From positions 1-64,000 of the forward strand of contig CALAUA010000001.1 in assembly GCA_937891975.1 (NCBI GenBank): DNA of 64,000 nt. Direction: 5' to 3'. Shown in pieces: positions 19,232 through 27,084 of the stretch (position 1 is its first letter; each line of letters starts with the position of its first letter). This stretch comes from an uncultured Bacteroidales bacterium (lineage in GTDB: Bacteria > Bacteroidota > Bacteroidia > Bacteroidales > Paludibacteraceae). The notes beneath the pieces are model-generated. The model worked only from the letters and a program-made list of their open reading frames with translations. It was not told the DNA's origin and searched no databases. The position numbers and the translations under genes are program-made.

Positions 19232-20893
19232 ATGAATTGGTTGAATAGTCTGTTTTTTGGTACGGGAGTACCCCACTCGATTTTTGTACTTACCCTAGCA
19301 ATTGCTTGCGGTATATTCCTGAGTCATCGATTGAAAGTAAAAGGTATCACACTGGGTATCACGTGGATACTCTTTTGCGCCATAGCTATGTCGCACTTTG
19401 GTATGCACCTAGACTCTATGGTGGAAACTTTTGCTAAAGATTTCGGACTGATATTGTTCGTGTATTCAATTGGTTTGCAAGTAGGACCAAGTTTCTTCTC
19501 ATCGTTTGGCAAAGGAGGTATCAAACTGAATCTGCTGGCGATGAGTGTCGTGCTGTTAGGGTGTGTGACGGCCTACTTGATTCACTTGTTTTCTGGCGTA
19601 GATATAGCTACAATGACGGGTGTGCTGTTTGGTGCGGTGACCAATACGCCCGGACTAGGTGCCGCACAGCAGGCCTTTAGCGACATTACAGGTGTGAGTA
19701 ATCCGAATATAGCTAGTGGTTATGCGATGGCATATCCATTGGGCGTGGTGGGAATTATTTTTGCTATTCTGACGATGCGCTGGGTATTCCGTATCAAGAT
19801 AGATAAAGAAGAGGCGCGCGTGAAAGATGAGAGCGAAGCGCAAAAGGAGATAGAGTATATTGATATCTTGCTGGCTAACCCACAGGTAGAAGGTGCACAT
19901 ATTAGCGATTTGAGTAAGTTGTGCCATATGAACCTTATCGTATCGCGTTTGGTTCGTCCGAATGGCGAAGATGAGTTGCCCGATGTAGATACGGTACTGC
20001 ACGTGGGCGATAGGATACGCGTAGTAGTGGACAAAGAGAACGAACCCAGTGTGCTGCTGTTGGGTATGGAAACCACTTTGCCCACCAACGAAAAAGCGCA
20101 TGCGCACTTGGTTTCGCGCCATGTGGTAGTAACCAAACCTGAACTGAATGGCAAGCGCATAGGCGATATGAATGTACGTGCGACGTATCACGTTTCTATC
20201 ACACGTATCCGCCGTGCGGGTATCGAACTATTAGCTACACGCGACTTGTACTTGCAATTGGGCGACCGCATCACGGTGGTAGGTGAAGAGCGCGCAGTAG
20301 ATAAGGTGGAAAAGCTGTTTGGCAATTCTACGAAGCGTTTGGATATTCCTAACTTGGCATCCATATTCTTAGGCATCGCGTTTGGTGTGGCGATAGGTGT
20401 GCTGCCAATCATGTTGCCCGGATTGTCGCAACCCTTCAAGTTGGGTATCGCTGGCGGTTCGCTGATAGTAGCCATCTTGCTTGGCTGTTTTGGTCCGAAG
20501 ATGCATGTGATCACTTATACGACCAGTAGTGCGAACTTGATGATACGTGAGATAGGTATAGCGATGTTCTTGGCGGCAGTTGGTTTTGGTGCTGGCAAGA
20601 CGTTTGTACCTACTCTATTGGACGGAGGTTATGTGTGGATTGGGTATGGCGTGATTATCACACTAGTGCCACTGCTGATAGTAGGAGTGATTGGGCGTTT
20701 GTGGCTGAAACTGGACTACTTCACGCTAATGGGACTGATTGCAGGTAGCACCACTGACCCACCTGCATTGGCATATGCGACTACCTTGTCGTCGAACAAC
20801 GACCGCGCAGCGGTGGCGTATTCTACGGTGTATCCGCTGACTATGTTCCTGCGCGTGCTGACGGGACAGTTGATGATATTGTTGTTTTTGTAG
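19232..20893 (+). CDS. YidE/YbjL-type putative antiporter with two TrkA-C domains
   Basis: A membrane protein of 553 residues from ATG 19232, of the AspT/YidE/YbjL duplication family (aspartate-alanine exchanger superfamily). Two five-to-six-helix halves (about 1-185 and 375-553) flank two TrkA-C/RCK-C domains in the cytosol (about 195-365; ISDLSKLCHMNLIVSRLVRP and LGDRITVVGEERAVDKVEKL). Half-site repeats such as TGVLFGAVTNTPGLGAAQQA and LMGLIAGSTTDPPALAYA match the family. The transported ion or metabolite is unknown. It has its own promoter, so it is not simply part of the riboswitch operon. Confidence 0.88.
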   Translation: MNWLNSLFFGTGVPHSIFVLTLAIACGIFLSHRLKVKGITLGITWILFCAIAMSHFGMHLDSMVETFAKDFGLILFVYSIGLQVGPSFFSSFGKGGIKLNLLAMSVVLLGCVTAYLIHLFSGVDIATMTGVLFGAVTNTPGLGAAQQAFSDITGVSNPNIASGYAMAYPLGVVGIIFAILTMRWVFRIKIDKEEARVKDESEAQKEIEYIDILLANPQVEGAHISDLSKLCHMNLIVSRLVRPNGEDELPDVDTVLHVGDRIRVVVDKENEPSVLLLGMETTLPTNEKAHAHLVSRHVVVTKPELNGKRIGDMNVRATYHVSITRIRRAGIELLATRDLYLQLGDRITVVGEERAVDKVEKLFGNSTKRLDIPNLASIFLGIAFGVAIGVLPIMLPGLSQPFKLGIAGGSLIVAILLGCFGPKMHVITYTTSSANLMIREIGIAMFLAAVGFGAGKTFVPTLLDGGYVWIGYGVIITLVPLLIVGVIGRLWLKLDYFTLMGLIAGSTTDPPALAYATTLSSNNDRAAVAYSTVYPLTMFLRVLTGQLMILLFL

Positions 20894-20911
20894 AAGTTAG
20901 ATAGTAGAGAT

Positions 20912-21808
20912 ATGAAAAGATTATTGATTTTAGTGTTAGGACTATGGGCAATAGGCAATGGGCTATTGGCTGAAATAATCACTATGGATTTGAGTACGGC
21001 AACGGATATGGATGAGCATGCTGTTGCTTATAGTGCAGTAGCAGGTGAATGCGCGTATGACATTACTGATGTGTGGGATAGCACGTACAACGATAGTGGC
21101 ATGTGTCAGTTTATCTACACAAATGGTGCACGTTTTATGCTATCGCATATGCCTAGCCAAAATTCGTATGGTGGTGGGAGTTGGGAAGGATTTACACTAT
21201 CAAAAGTATCGCAAGATACAGCCAATGTATTTGGTTGTGCCGCTAATGGCGGTATAGAAGGAGAGGGAACACCCTATGTGATTGGTTACTATTCAGATTG
21301 GGTGAGCGAGACACAAAGGTACTCATCCAACATCATTTTGTTTGACCAAGAATATTACCCTGAGTATGTATATATTTGCCAAAATAGCAACACGAAAGAG
21401 GCTATCACCAATGGAGGAATATTCAATGCTCGCGCCTTTACCGAGAAGGATACTCTGGCACTGATTATCAGCGGGCTGAATCGCAATATGGAAGAAGAAG
21501 AAAGCAGCGTGTATTATTTGGCGGTGGATGGCAACATAAATGATGGTTGGGTAAAAGTGCCATTGAATGTATTGGGAAAGACATCAGGCCTTAGTTTCCG
21601 TATGACCACAACCGATATGGGGGAATGGGGGGCAAATACACCCATGTATTTTGCATTGGATGGATTAACCGTGAATACAGAAGAACCTACAGCACTACCA
21701 CAAGTGAATACACAACGACCCAATGAAAAGAAAATACTAATACAACAACAAATATATATCTTGCGAGGCGATGAATGGTACACGCCATTAGGACAACGCA
21801 TACGATAA
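20912..21808 (+). CDS. DUF4465 exported protein, possible B12-binding BtuH-like
   Basis: A 298-residue exported protein with the DUF4465 signature (GGGSWEGFTLSKVSQDT and the later FALDGLTV). DUF4465 proteins are frequent in Bacteroidetes B12 loci, and BtuH, a B12-binding surface protein, may belong here; I am not certain of that link. The tail (ILIQQQIYILRGDEWYTPLG) looks like a short type IX-type C-terminal motif. The signal peptide core is written by a heptamer array (20943-20970). It follows the transporter by 18 bases and ends at a clear terminator. Confidence 0.75.
   Translation: MKRLLILVLGLWAIGNGLLAEIITMDLSTATDMDEHAVAYSAVAGECAYDITDVWDSTYNDSGMCQFIYTNGARFMLSHMPSQNSYGGGSWEGFTLSKVSQDTANVFGCAANGGIEGEGTPYVIGYYSDWVSETQRYSSNIILFDQEYYPEYVYICQNSNTKEAITNGGIFNARAFTEKDTLALIISGLNRNMEEEESSVYYLAVDGNINDGWVKVPLNVLGKTSGLSFRMTTTDMGEWGANTPMYFALDGLTVNTEEPTALPQVNTQRPNEKKILIQQQIYILRGDEWYTPLGQRIR
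20943..20970. repeat. Heptamer array in the DUF4465 signal peptide
   Basis: Units TATGGGC, AATAGGC, AATGGGC, TATTGGC encode LWAIGNGLL, the hydrophobic core of the signal peptide. Confidence 0.8.
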
Positions 21809-21813
21809 AAAAT

Positions 21814-21835
21814 AAAGCCGCTTTGCAGCGGCTTT
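21814..21835. terminator. Bidirectional terminator between DUF4465 gene and rpsO
   Basis: AAAGCCGCT (21814-21822) pairs perfectly with AGCGGCTTT (21827-21835) around a 4-base loop. There are A/T runs on both sides, and the two genes converge here. Confidence 0.85.
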
Positions 21836-21854
21836 TAATTTGAGTAGCAGGTAA

Positions 21855-22124
21855 TTACTTACGGATGCCCAACTCTTTGATGATAGCACGATAACGCTCG
21901 ATGTCTTTTGCTTTCAAGTAGTCAAGCAAACGACGACGCTTACCTACCAACATAGTCAAAGCGCGCTCAGTACCGAAGTCCTTGTGGTTCTTCTTGAGGT
22001 GCTCTGTAAGGTGGTTAATACGGAAAGTGAACAGAGCGATTTGGCTCTCTGCAGAACCAGTGTTCTTAGCGTCATTGCCATACTTAGCAAAGAGTTCTGC
22101 TTTTTTCTCAGATGTCAAATACAT
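21855..22124 (-). CDS. rpsO: 30S ribosomal protein S15
   Basis: An 89-residue ribosomal protein S15, the standard length. Conserved S15 blocks are GSAESQIALFTFRINHLTEHLKKN and the C-terminal VGKRRRLLDYLK and RYRAIIKELGIRK. It binds 16S rRNA in the central domain of the small subunit. The gene is alone between two terminators or convergent genes, with a perfect promoter and a 90-base leader, long enough for the autogenous control known for S15 in other bacteria. Confidence 0.98.
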   Translation of the reverse strand: MYLTSEKKAELFAKYGNDAKNTGSAESQIALFTFRINHLTEHLKKNHKDFGTERALTMLVGKRRRLLDYLKAKDIERYRAIIKELGIRK

Positions 22125-22220
22125 GTGTAATTGATATTTAATTAGTTAAACAATAATGACCTCGCATGATGCTATGATCCAAACGATGTCACATCTATCT
22201 GCTTTTTTGCAAAGCGGCTG

Positions 22221-22252
22221 CAAAGGTACTGCTTTTTTTTGAAACTACCAAA
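22221..22252 (-). promoter_or_regulatory. Promoter of rpsO
   Basis: Minus strand TACCTTTG (22221-22228), 20 bases, TTTG (22249-22252). The predicted leader is about 90 bases. Confidence 0.75.
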
Positions 22253-22273
22253 CAAAATCACATTTTTGTTTAT

Positions 22274-23158
22274 TTATTGATGAATTTCAAATGGGAAACT
22301 GCCAATCAATTCGCCATCCACAAAGAAATCAGCGTTGTATATACCCGTTTGTAGTATCTCTTCTACTAGCCAATATAATGATCCCGATATCTCTTCGCCC
22401 GCATACTCAAATTCTTTTGATACGGAATAAGCAATCTCGCTGTTCTCGAAATGAAAGACGTCGTTCAAACTTTTTTGCATCACTTCGCCATCAGGACGAG
22501 TGATACGCATATAGAGCATTTTCATGCCTGGCGCATTAGTGATATTGCGACCAACAGTGTAGTCAAACTGCAATTTCTGAATCTGGTTATAAATAGAAGT
22601 TTTGCGATCACGTTTGTTGAGCGGAATCATTTGGAACTCTGTAATTTCCAACATGGAGGCACGAGAAACTACTTCTGCCAATTGGGTGCGCTCCTCTTCG
22701 AGCTGTTGCGCTTGACGAGCTACCTCCTGATATTGCTGTTTAACTTGCTGATTTTCTGCAACCAATCGTTTGTTGGTACGGTCAAGTGAGTCGATTTGGT
22801 GTACATAACTCACCATCACCTGGCGCACAGTAGCCAACTCCTTTTTGAGTTCAGCAATGCGGCGAGCGTTAGTCACCTTGGTGATACGCAACTCCTCCAA
22901 GAGGTCTTGGACGCGTTGTTTCTCTTGCGACAGGAGTTCCACCAACGAGTCGTTGTGGATATCTGGCGTTTGGTAGCCATCGAACTGGATAGCCAACTCT
23001 TCGTACTCATCTTCCAACTGCTCCTTCTCAAACTCCATGAGTTCGACCATCTCCTTCATCTCCGTTTTTTGTTGGAGATTCATCCATACGAGCGCACATA
23101 CGCACAGCGCCAAGACAACAAGTCCTATAATTAAAGCAATATATTTATTCTTACTCAT
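22274..23158 (-). CDS. Membrane-anchored coiled-coil protein
   Basis: A 294-residue protein of unknown function. One N-terminal membrane helix (about residues 7-26, IALIIGLVVLALCVCALVW) is followed by a long coiled coil (about 30-165, rich in Glu, Gln, Lys). A globular C-terminal domain (about 185-294) ends FPFEIHQ and contains MLYMRITRPDGEVMQ. It overlaps murF by 4 bases (ATGA), so translation is coupled. A role in envelope or division scaffolding is plausible from the context but is not shown by the sequence. Confidence 0.75.
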   Translation of the reverse strand: MSKNKYIALIIGLVVLALCVCALVWMNLQQKTEMKEMVELMEFEKEQLEDEYEELAIQFDGYQTPDIHNDSLVELLSQEKQRVQDLLEELRITKVTNARRIAELKKELATVRQVMVSYVHQIDSLDRTNKRLVAENQQVKQQYQEVARQAQQLEEERTQLAEVVSRASMLEITEFQMIPLNKRDRKTSIYNQIQKLQFDYTVGRNITNAPGMKMLYMRITRPDGEVMQKSLNDVFHFENSEIAYSVSKEFEYAGEEISGSLYWLVEEILQTGIYNADFFVDGELIGSFPFEIHQ

Positions 23159-24471
23159 AATACGTCTAATAATTTTTCCATTTGGGTTGAACGTGATCCC
23201 TTGAGGAGGATGTTTTTATCACGCAAAGGGTTCGTTTCCAGATATTTATGCAATTGCTCTACATTCTCAAACACTGGGTATGGCGAAGTAGTTTGCATGT
23301 ATTCTTCACCTACAAGGAGGACGTTATCAGCTTTGCGCTCTGCCAACATATTCACTATATTCTGGTGCTCGAGGTGCGAATACTCGCCCAATTCACGCAT
23401 AGCACCAAGAATGTATGTATCACCCTTGAATGCATTGATAGCCGCCTGCATGGAGGTCGGGTTAGCGTTGTAGGCATCTACAATCAGATGGTTATTAGCC
23501 GTTTGCATGGCTTGCGAGCGGTTGTTGGTGGGCACATATTGGCGAATTGCCTCCAATGCTTGTTCAGGGGAGATGCCAAAATACTCTCCTACACATATTG
23601 CTGCCGATACATTCTCTGCATTGTACTCACCTACAAGATGCGTGCCACTGGGCATGGTGCCAGTTGCGTAAGCAACAGAGCGGATATTGGACGCCGCTGA
23701 AGCGGCTATAGGATATGGGACGCCCTGCGGGCTATTGGACACTTCGCTATTGGTCATAGGCGATGAGGCAAGAGCATTCTCATGCATGCGCATGAGGTAA
23801 GGGTTGTCGGCATTGCGGAAGATGATTCCGTTGTGGGCTACAAGGTAGTCGTATAGCTCTTGTTTGGTGCGCTGAACGCCCTCAAACGAGCCAAAGCCCT
23901 CTAAGTGCGCACGACCGACGTTGGTGATGAGCCCGTAGCTAGGTTCGGCAATATCCACCAGTTCTTTGATATCCCCAGGATGGGATGCCCCCATTTCCAC
24001 AATCGCCATCTCGTGTGCGCGCGTGATTTGTAATAAGGTAAGAGGTACACCAATCTGGTTGTTGAGATTGCCTTGTGTGTAGTGGAGATTATATTTGGTA
24101 GATAAAACGGTTGCCAAGAGTTCTTTGGTGGTAGTCTTGCCGTTGGTGCCTGTGATACCGATGATAGGCAATCCCAGTTCACGACGCCAATCACGGGCAA
24201 GGTCTTGCAAAGCAAGCAGGGTATCCTCTACAAGAAGGATGCGGTGCTTAGACGGCGTGTTGCCTAATGGGTTATGGGTAAGGGTGTCAAACACCTCTGG
24301 GTTGTCGATGACAGCCAACGAGGCACCGCTTTCGAGGGCTTGTTTGGCAAACGTATTACCATCAAAACGCTCGCCGTGCAATGCAAAGAACACGCAACCT
24401 GCGGGCAGATGGCGTGTGTCTGTACTCACGCAAAGCGAATCTTTATCTTTTATTAGAAAATCCCAATTCAT
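23155..24471 (-). CDS. murF: UDP-N-acetylmuramoyl-tripeptide--D-alanyl-D-alanine ligase MurF
   Basis: The cytosolic ligase that adds D-Ala-D-Ala to the UDP-MurNAc-tripeptide. The ATP loop is GITGTNGKTTTKELL, with central IVEMGASHPGDI and C-terminal DAYNANPTSMQAAI, all typical of Mur ligases. It has 438 residues from ATG 24471; the upstream ATG at 24495 lies inside the promoter and is rejected. In the central domain, 23684-23760 is a compound repeat of heptamers and palindromes kept in frame, adding about 25 residues between ENALASSPM and SVAYATG. It overlaps the coiled-coil gene at its 3' end. Confidence 0.94.
   Translation of the reverse strand: MNWDFLIKDKDSLCVSTDTRHLPAGCVFFALHGERFDGNTFAKQALESGASLAVIDNPEVFDTLTHNPLGNTPSKHRILLVEDTLLALQDLARDWRRELGLPIIGITGTNGKTTTKELLATVLSTKYNLHYTQGNLNNQIGVPLTLLQITRAHEMAIVEMGASHPGDIKELVDIAEPSYGLITNVGRAHLEGFGSFEGVQRTKQELYDYLVAHNGIIFRNADNPYLMRMHENALASSPMTNSEVSNSPQGVPYPIAASAASNIRSVAYATGTMPSGTHLVGEYNAENVSAAICVGEYFGISPEQALEAIRQYVPTNNRSQAMQTANNHLIVDAYNANPTSMQAAINAFKGDTYILGAMRELGEYSHLEHQNIVNMLAERKADNVLLVGEEYMQTTSPYPVFENVEQLHKYLETNPLRDKNILLKGSRSTQMEKLLDVL
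23684..23760. repeat. Compound CTATTGG heptamer/palindrome repeat inside murF
   Basis: Heptamers ATATTGG (23684), CTATAGG (23706), ATATGGG (23713), CTATTGG (23732), CTATTGG (23747) and TCATAGG (23754) are separated by palindromic inserts: GCCGCT-GA-AGCGGC (23693-23706), ACGCCCTGCGGG (23720-23731) and ACACTTCG (23739-23746). The layout matches the intergenic copy at 26777-26843. Confidence 0.85.
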
Positions 24472-24492
24472 TGCAACATACCATTTTGCCTG

Positions 24493-24524
24493 CAAAGTTA
24501 CAAAAAAAAATGCACATACGCAAA
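24493..24524 (-). promoter_or_regulatory. Promoter of murF
   Basis: Minus strand TAACTTTG (24493-24500), 20 bases, TTTG (24521-24524). The start at 24471 then has a leader of about 15 bases. The same stretch holds a GTGCATTTTTT hairpin (24505-24540) that may end the upstream CotH transcript. Confidence 0.7.
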
Positions 24525-24610
24525 TGCGCAGTGCATTTTTTGTTTAGCGAAGACCCTTCGGGCTACTATTTAATGTTTAGTCGTCCCTTTCTCACCTTTC
24601 CGTTGAAATT

Positions 24611-26380
24611 TTATTTCACTATTATCTTCTTTCCATTCTGAATATAGACTCCCGCGTTCTTTGGTTTATTGACGGGAAAACCTAATATAGTATATATTTG
24701 TTTTCTTACTTCTTCGCCCTCATAAATCACGACATTTGTGCTTGTATTTCCCTTAAACTCCCCATTATTCAAATAGTTAAATCGCTCTTTTATCCATTTT
24801 TTTATAAACTCTAACTCACTATAAAAATCCAAATTGATTCCAGCAACATCCGTATCTCCGCTCCATCGCAACTCTTCGCGAGTGGCAGCACCACCACGCT
24901 CAAATAACGAGAAATATTTTTCAAATCGCGCTATTAACGAATCTGCATTCAGATATATTGGCGCTAATTCCTTGTATCTATACTGAACCGCACTTGCATA
25001 GTAAGGTATATTTAAAATTCTATCTATTACACGCATCTGTTTCGAACGCATATCTACCTCAGGACCAAAACTATCAGGGTGCGGTTCAATATCCGTATAA
25101 TTTTGCCCTATTGTACAATCTAGATCCCATACTCCTATAGTTAGTTTTTTGTCCATTTCTCTATCATAACATCCCCAAAACATATTTTTTCCACAATTAT
25201 CACGCGCAACGAGGACATTTACAAACAGATAGTAATCTATCAAGATTGGCACATCAAAATAATCTTCTACCTTCTCTTCAAATAGTAAATCAGAACTATT
25301 CACTACAAAATCTATTGCGTTATATAGGGTAGAATAATCGGTAGGATTAACATCATCAAAATCAGGGTATTTCGTTTCAAATCCACGATAGGTTTCCTGA
25401 TTATTATCATAGTTTTTTAAATCAGTCATTCCCGTACCATCCCATGAATCAGTTTTCCATAGTTGTCCATGAAAGACTTCATTCTCCTCATCATATTTTT
25501 TCAACTGCATTTGTTCTTGATCCACATTTTCGCACATAGAATACAATCCTCTATACTCATTATTTAAAATTACTTCCACAAAAGTCCCTCTTGAATTGGT
25601 AATCGCATTAGGAGCTTTATCTATGTAATATGGTTTGCGTGCCATATCTTGCCATAGCTCATGACATATTAGATTGCGGCAACGTGATAAATCTACTTGG
25701 CCAGCATTTAGAATCCAATAATTATTTGTACGCAATCCAAAGAACTGACGTTTTTGTTTTTTCCCTTTTTCATTAACAAACTTTAATGTATAATTACGCT
25801 TATTTTTTCCTTCTCCATTTGTTGTGCCGCCACGCCATTTTATTTTGGCTAACATATCACTATTATAGCCCACACTATCTGGATGGTACAAATGTACGAT
25901 ACCATTCTGGTAGTCATATCCGAACTCACCTTGTAGCACTACAATGGGAAGATTCGTAAATGTAATAGGAAAACACATACTATCACTATTATTAAAATAT
26001 GCTTTAAGGTAGTAAACCTTATTCCCTATAACATCTTCAAAAATAACACTATCATTTAAATTCACGAGGCTATCATTTAAACGCATAGAATGCCATACTA
26101 ACGTATCTATGATAACACCTGCTGTTGTATCTATTGTACAAGTTGTTGAATATTTCGTACTATCAATGGTATCATCAAATTGCTTTATTTTAAATAAAGT
26201 ATCAGAACATATTCTCGCTATATAGTCATTCGTAAATAGGCTATCTGAAATAGCGCACATATATACGCTATCTGTAGCATTAAATACAAGGTGTTTACCA
26301 TTAATTGTAAATTGTGCACATACTCCATTGGCAATTGGTTGCATTACTAGCATTACAAGCAGTATACAAATAAATCTCAT
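24611..26380 (-). CDS. CotH kinase family exported protein
   Basis: An exported protein of 589 residues from ATG 26380 (MRFICILLVMLVMQPIANG signal peptide, cut near GVCAQ); the longer frame start at 26437 lacks a signal peptide. The middle matches the CotH family: IKWRGGTTNGEGKNKRNYTL, RNLICHELWQDMA, EVILNNEYRGLYSMCENVD and VWDLDCTIG. CotH proteins are atypical protein kinases in spore coats; the bacterial exported forms are of unknown role. The tail (VRKQIYTILGFPV, then GVYIQNGKKIIV) is the short type IX-like C-terminal tail also seen on the protein at 2047. The gene is visibly more AT-rich than its neighbours, which may mark transfer. Confidence 0.88.
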   Translation of the reverse strand: MRFICILLVMLVMQPIANGVCAQFTINGKHLVFNATDSVYMCAISDSLFTNDYIARICSDTLFKIKQFDDTIDSTKYSTTCTIDTTAGVIIDTLVWHSMRLNDSLVNLNDSVIFEDVIGNKVYYLKAYFNNSDSMCFPITFTNLPIVVLQGEFGYDYQNGIVHLYHPDSVGYNSDMLAKIKWRGGTTNGEGKNKRNYTLKFVNEKGKKQKRQFFGLRTNNYWILNAGQVDLSRCRNLICHELWQDMARKPYYIDKAPNAITNSRGTFVEVILNNEYRGLYSMCENVDQEQMQLKKYDEENEVFHGQLWKTDSWDGTGMTDLKNYDNNQETYRGFETKYPDFDDVNPTDYSTLYNAIDFVVNSSDLLFEEKVEDYFDVPILIDYYLFVNVLVARDNCGKNMFWGCYDREMDKKLTIGVWDLDCTIGQNYTDIEPHPDSFGPEVDMRSKQMRVIDRILNIPYYASAVQYRYKELAPIYLNADSLIARFEKYFSLFERGGAATREELRWSGDTDVAGINLDFYSELEFIKKWIKERFNYLNNGEFKGNTSTNVVIYEGEEVRKQIYTILGFPVNKPKNAGVYIQNGKKIIVK

Positions 26381-26715
26381 AATTTTTACAATTTTTATAA
26401 TTCTTAAATGTTTAAACACAAACAAGTAGGACTGCATTGTCGCTGTTTCGCTTTACAAAGCTCTCGCATTACCTTCGGTATAGAATAAGCACCCCGAAGC
26501 CCATGCCGATATGTACGCACACACCTATCTTTTTTAGGTGTACGGAGATAGATACACATATCCCGAGGACATCAAAATGCTGCAATGTCTTGGAATGATT
26601 CTTTGAATTTGCAAGATTCTGAGAAGCCAAGCACAAAGCGTATTTGACGCCTTTATTATGTCTTGTAATTGCCCACCCAAAAGACATAATCCCAAGCGTG
26701 GGCTAATTACGAGCG

Positions 26716-26747
26716 CAAAGGTACAACAAAATTTGTGGATATGCAAG
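26716..26747 (-). promoter_or_regulatory. Orphan promoter
   Basis: Minus strand TACCTTTG (26716-26723), 20 bases, CTTG (26744-26747). It would start a transcript near 26709 with no identified product: either a small RNA, a 72-codon ORF, or a long leader for the CotH gene. Confidence 0.55.
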
Positions 26748-26776
26748 CAAATAGCGATTTTTTTTGCTATTTGCTG

Positions 26777-26843
26777 GATAATGGACGCTCGCATAACGAG
26801 CTATGGGACGCCGTTAGGCTATTGGACGGCGTTTCGTCTATTG
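26777..26843. repeat. Compound CTATTGG heptamer/palindrome repeat, intergenic
   Basis: Heptamers ATAATGG (26777), CTATGGG (26800), CTATTGG (26818) and CTATTGG (26837) alternate with inserts: one with CTCG-CATAA-CGAG (26787-26799), and ACGCCG (26807) pairing with CGGCGT (26826) around a heptamer. It is the same design as the copy inside murF. Confidence 0.8.
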
Positions 26844-26890
26844 GAGATATAGGGGGCAGTACAATGTAATTCTATAGGGAAGGTTGCTGA

Positions 26891-26945
26891 ATAACCTAAG
26901 AATAACCTATAAATCACCTAAGAATCACCTAAGAATCACCTAAGA
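26891..26945. repeat. Tandem array of 11-bp units
   Basis: Five exact 11-base units: ATAACCTAAGA, ATAACCTATAA and ATCACCTAAGA three times. The preceding bases (ATAGGGAAGGTTGCTGA) recur beside the inverted copy at 62869-62923. Confidence 0.9.
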
Positions 26946-27003
26946 TTTATAGGTGCGTTTGGTGTGACAAAACCTTGAGTTCTTGCAAGTAAAAATATGA
27001 AAA

Positions 27004-27039
27004 AATCGCCATTTATGCCCGAAAACATAAATGGCGATT
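27004..27039 (-). terminator. Terminator of the MFS gene
   Basis: AATCGCCATTTATG (27004-27017) pairs perfectly with 27026-27039 (14-bp stem, 8-base loop). On the minus strand a T run follows. Confidence 0.85.
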
Positions 27040-27084
27040 GAGTATATTCCCAAATGGAATGAACTAATCTTTTACACGCAAAAG

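Larger units (their letters stand above)
26438..27003. other. Gene-poor region with an orphan promoter and two repeat elements
   Basis: No recognised gene. A minus-strand promoter (26716-26747) points into 26440-26710, where the only ORF that fits (72 codons, 26469-26687) has no family I know. A hairpin is formed around 26520-26545 (ACACCT with AGGTGT). A compound heptamer/palindrome repeat lies at 26777-26843 and an 11-bp array at 26891-26945. Confidence 0.5.

Noticed and set aside
26469..26687. 72-codon minus-strand ORF below the orphan promoter
   Set aside because: No family, no ribosome site, and an overlapping second frame of similar length; reported only as an unassigned transcript region.
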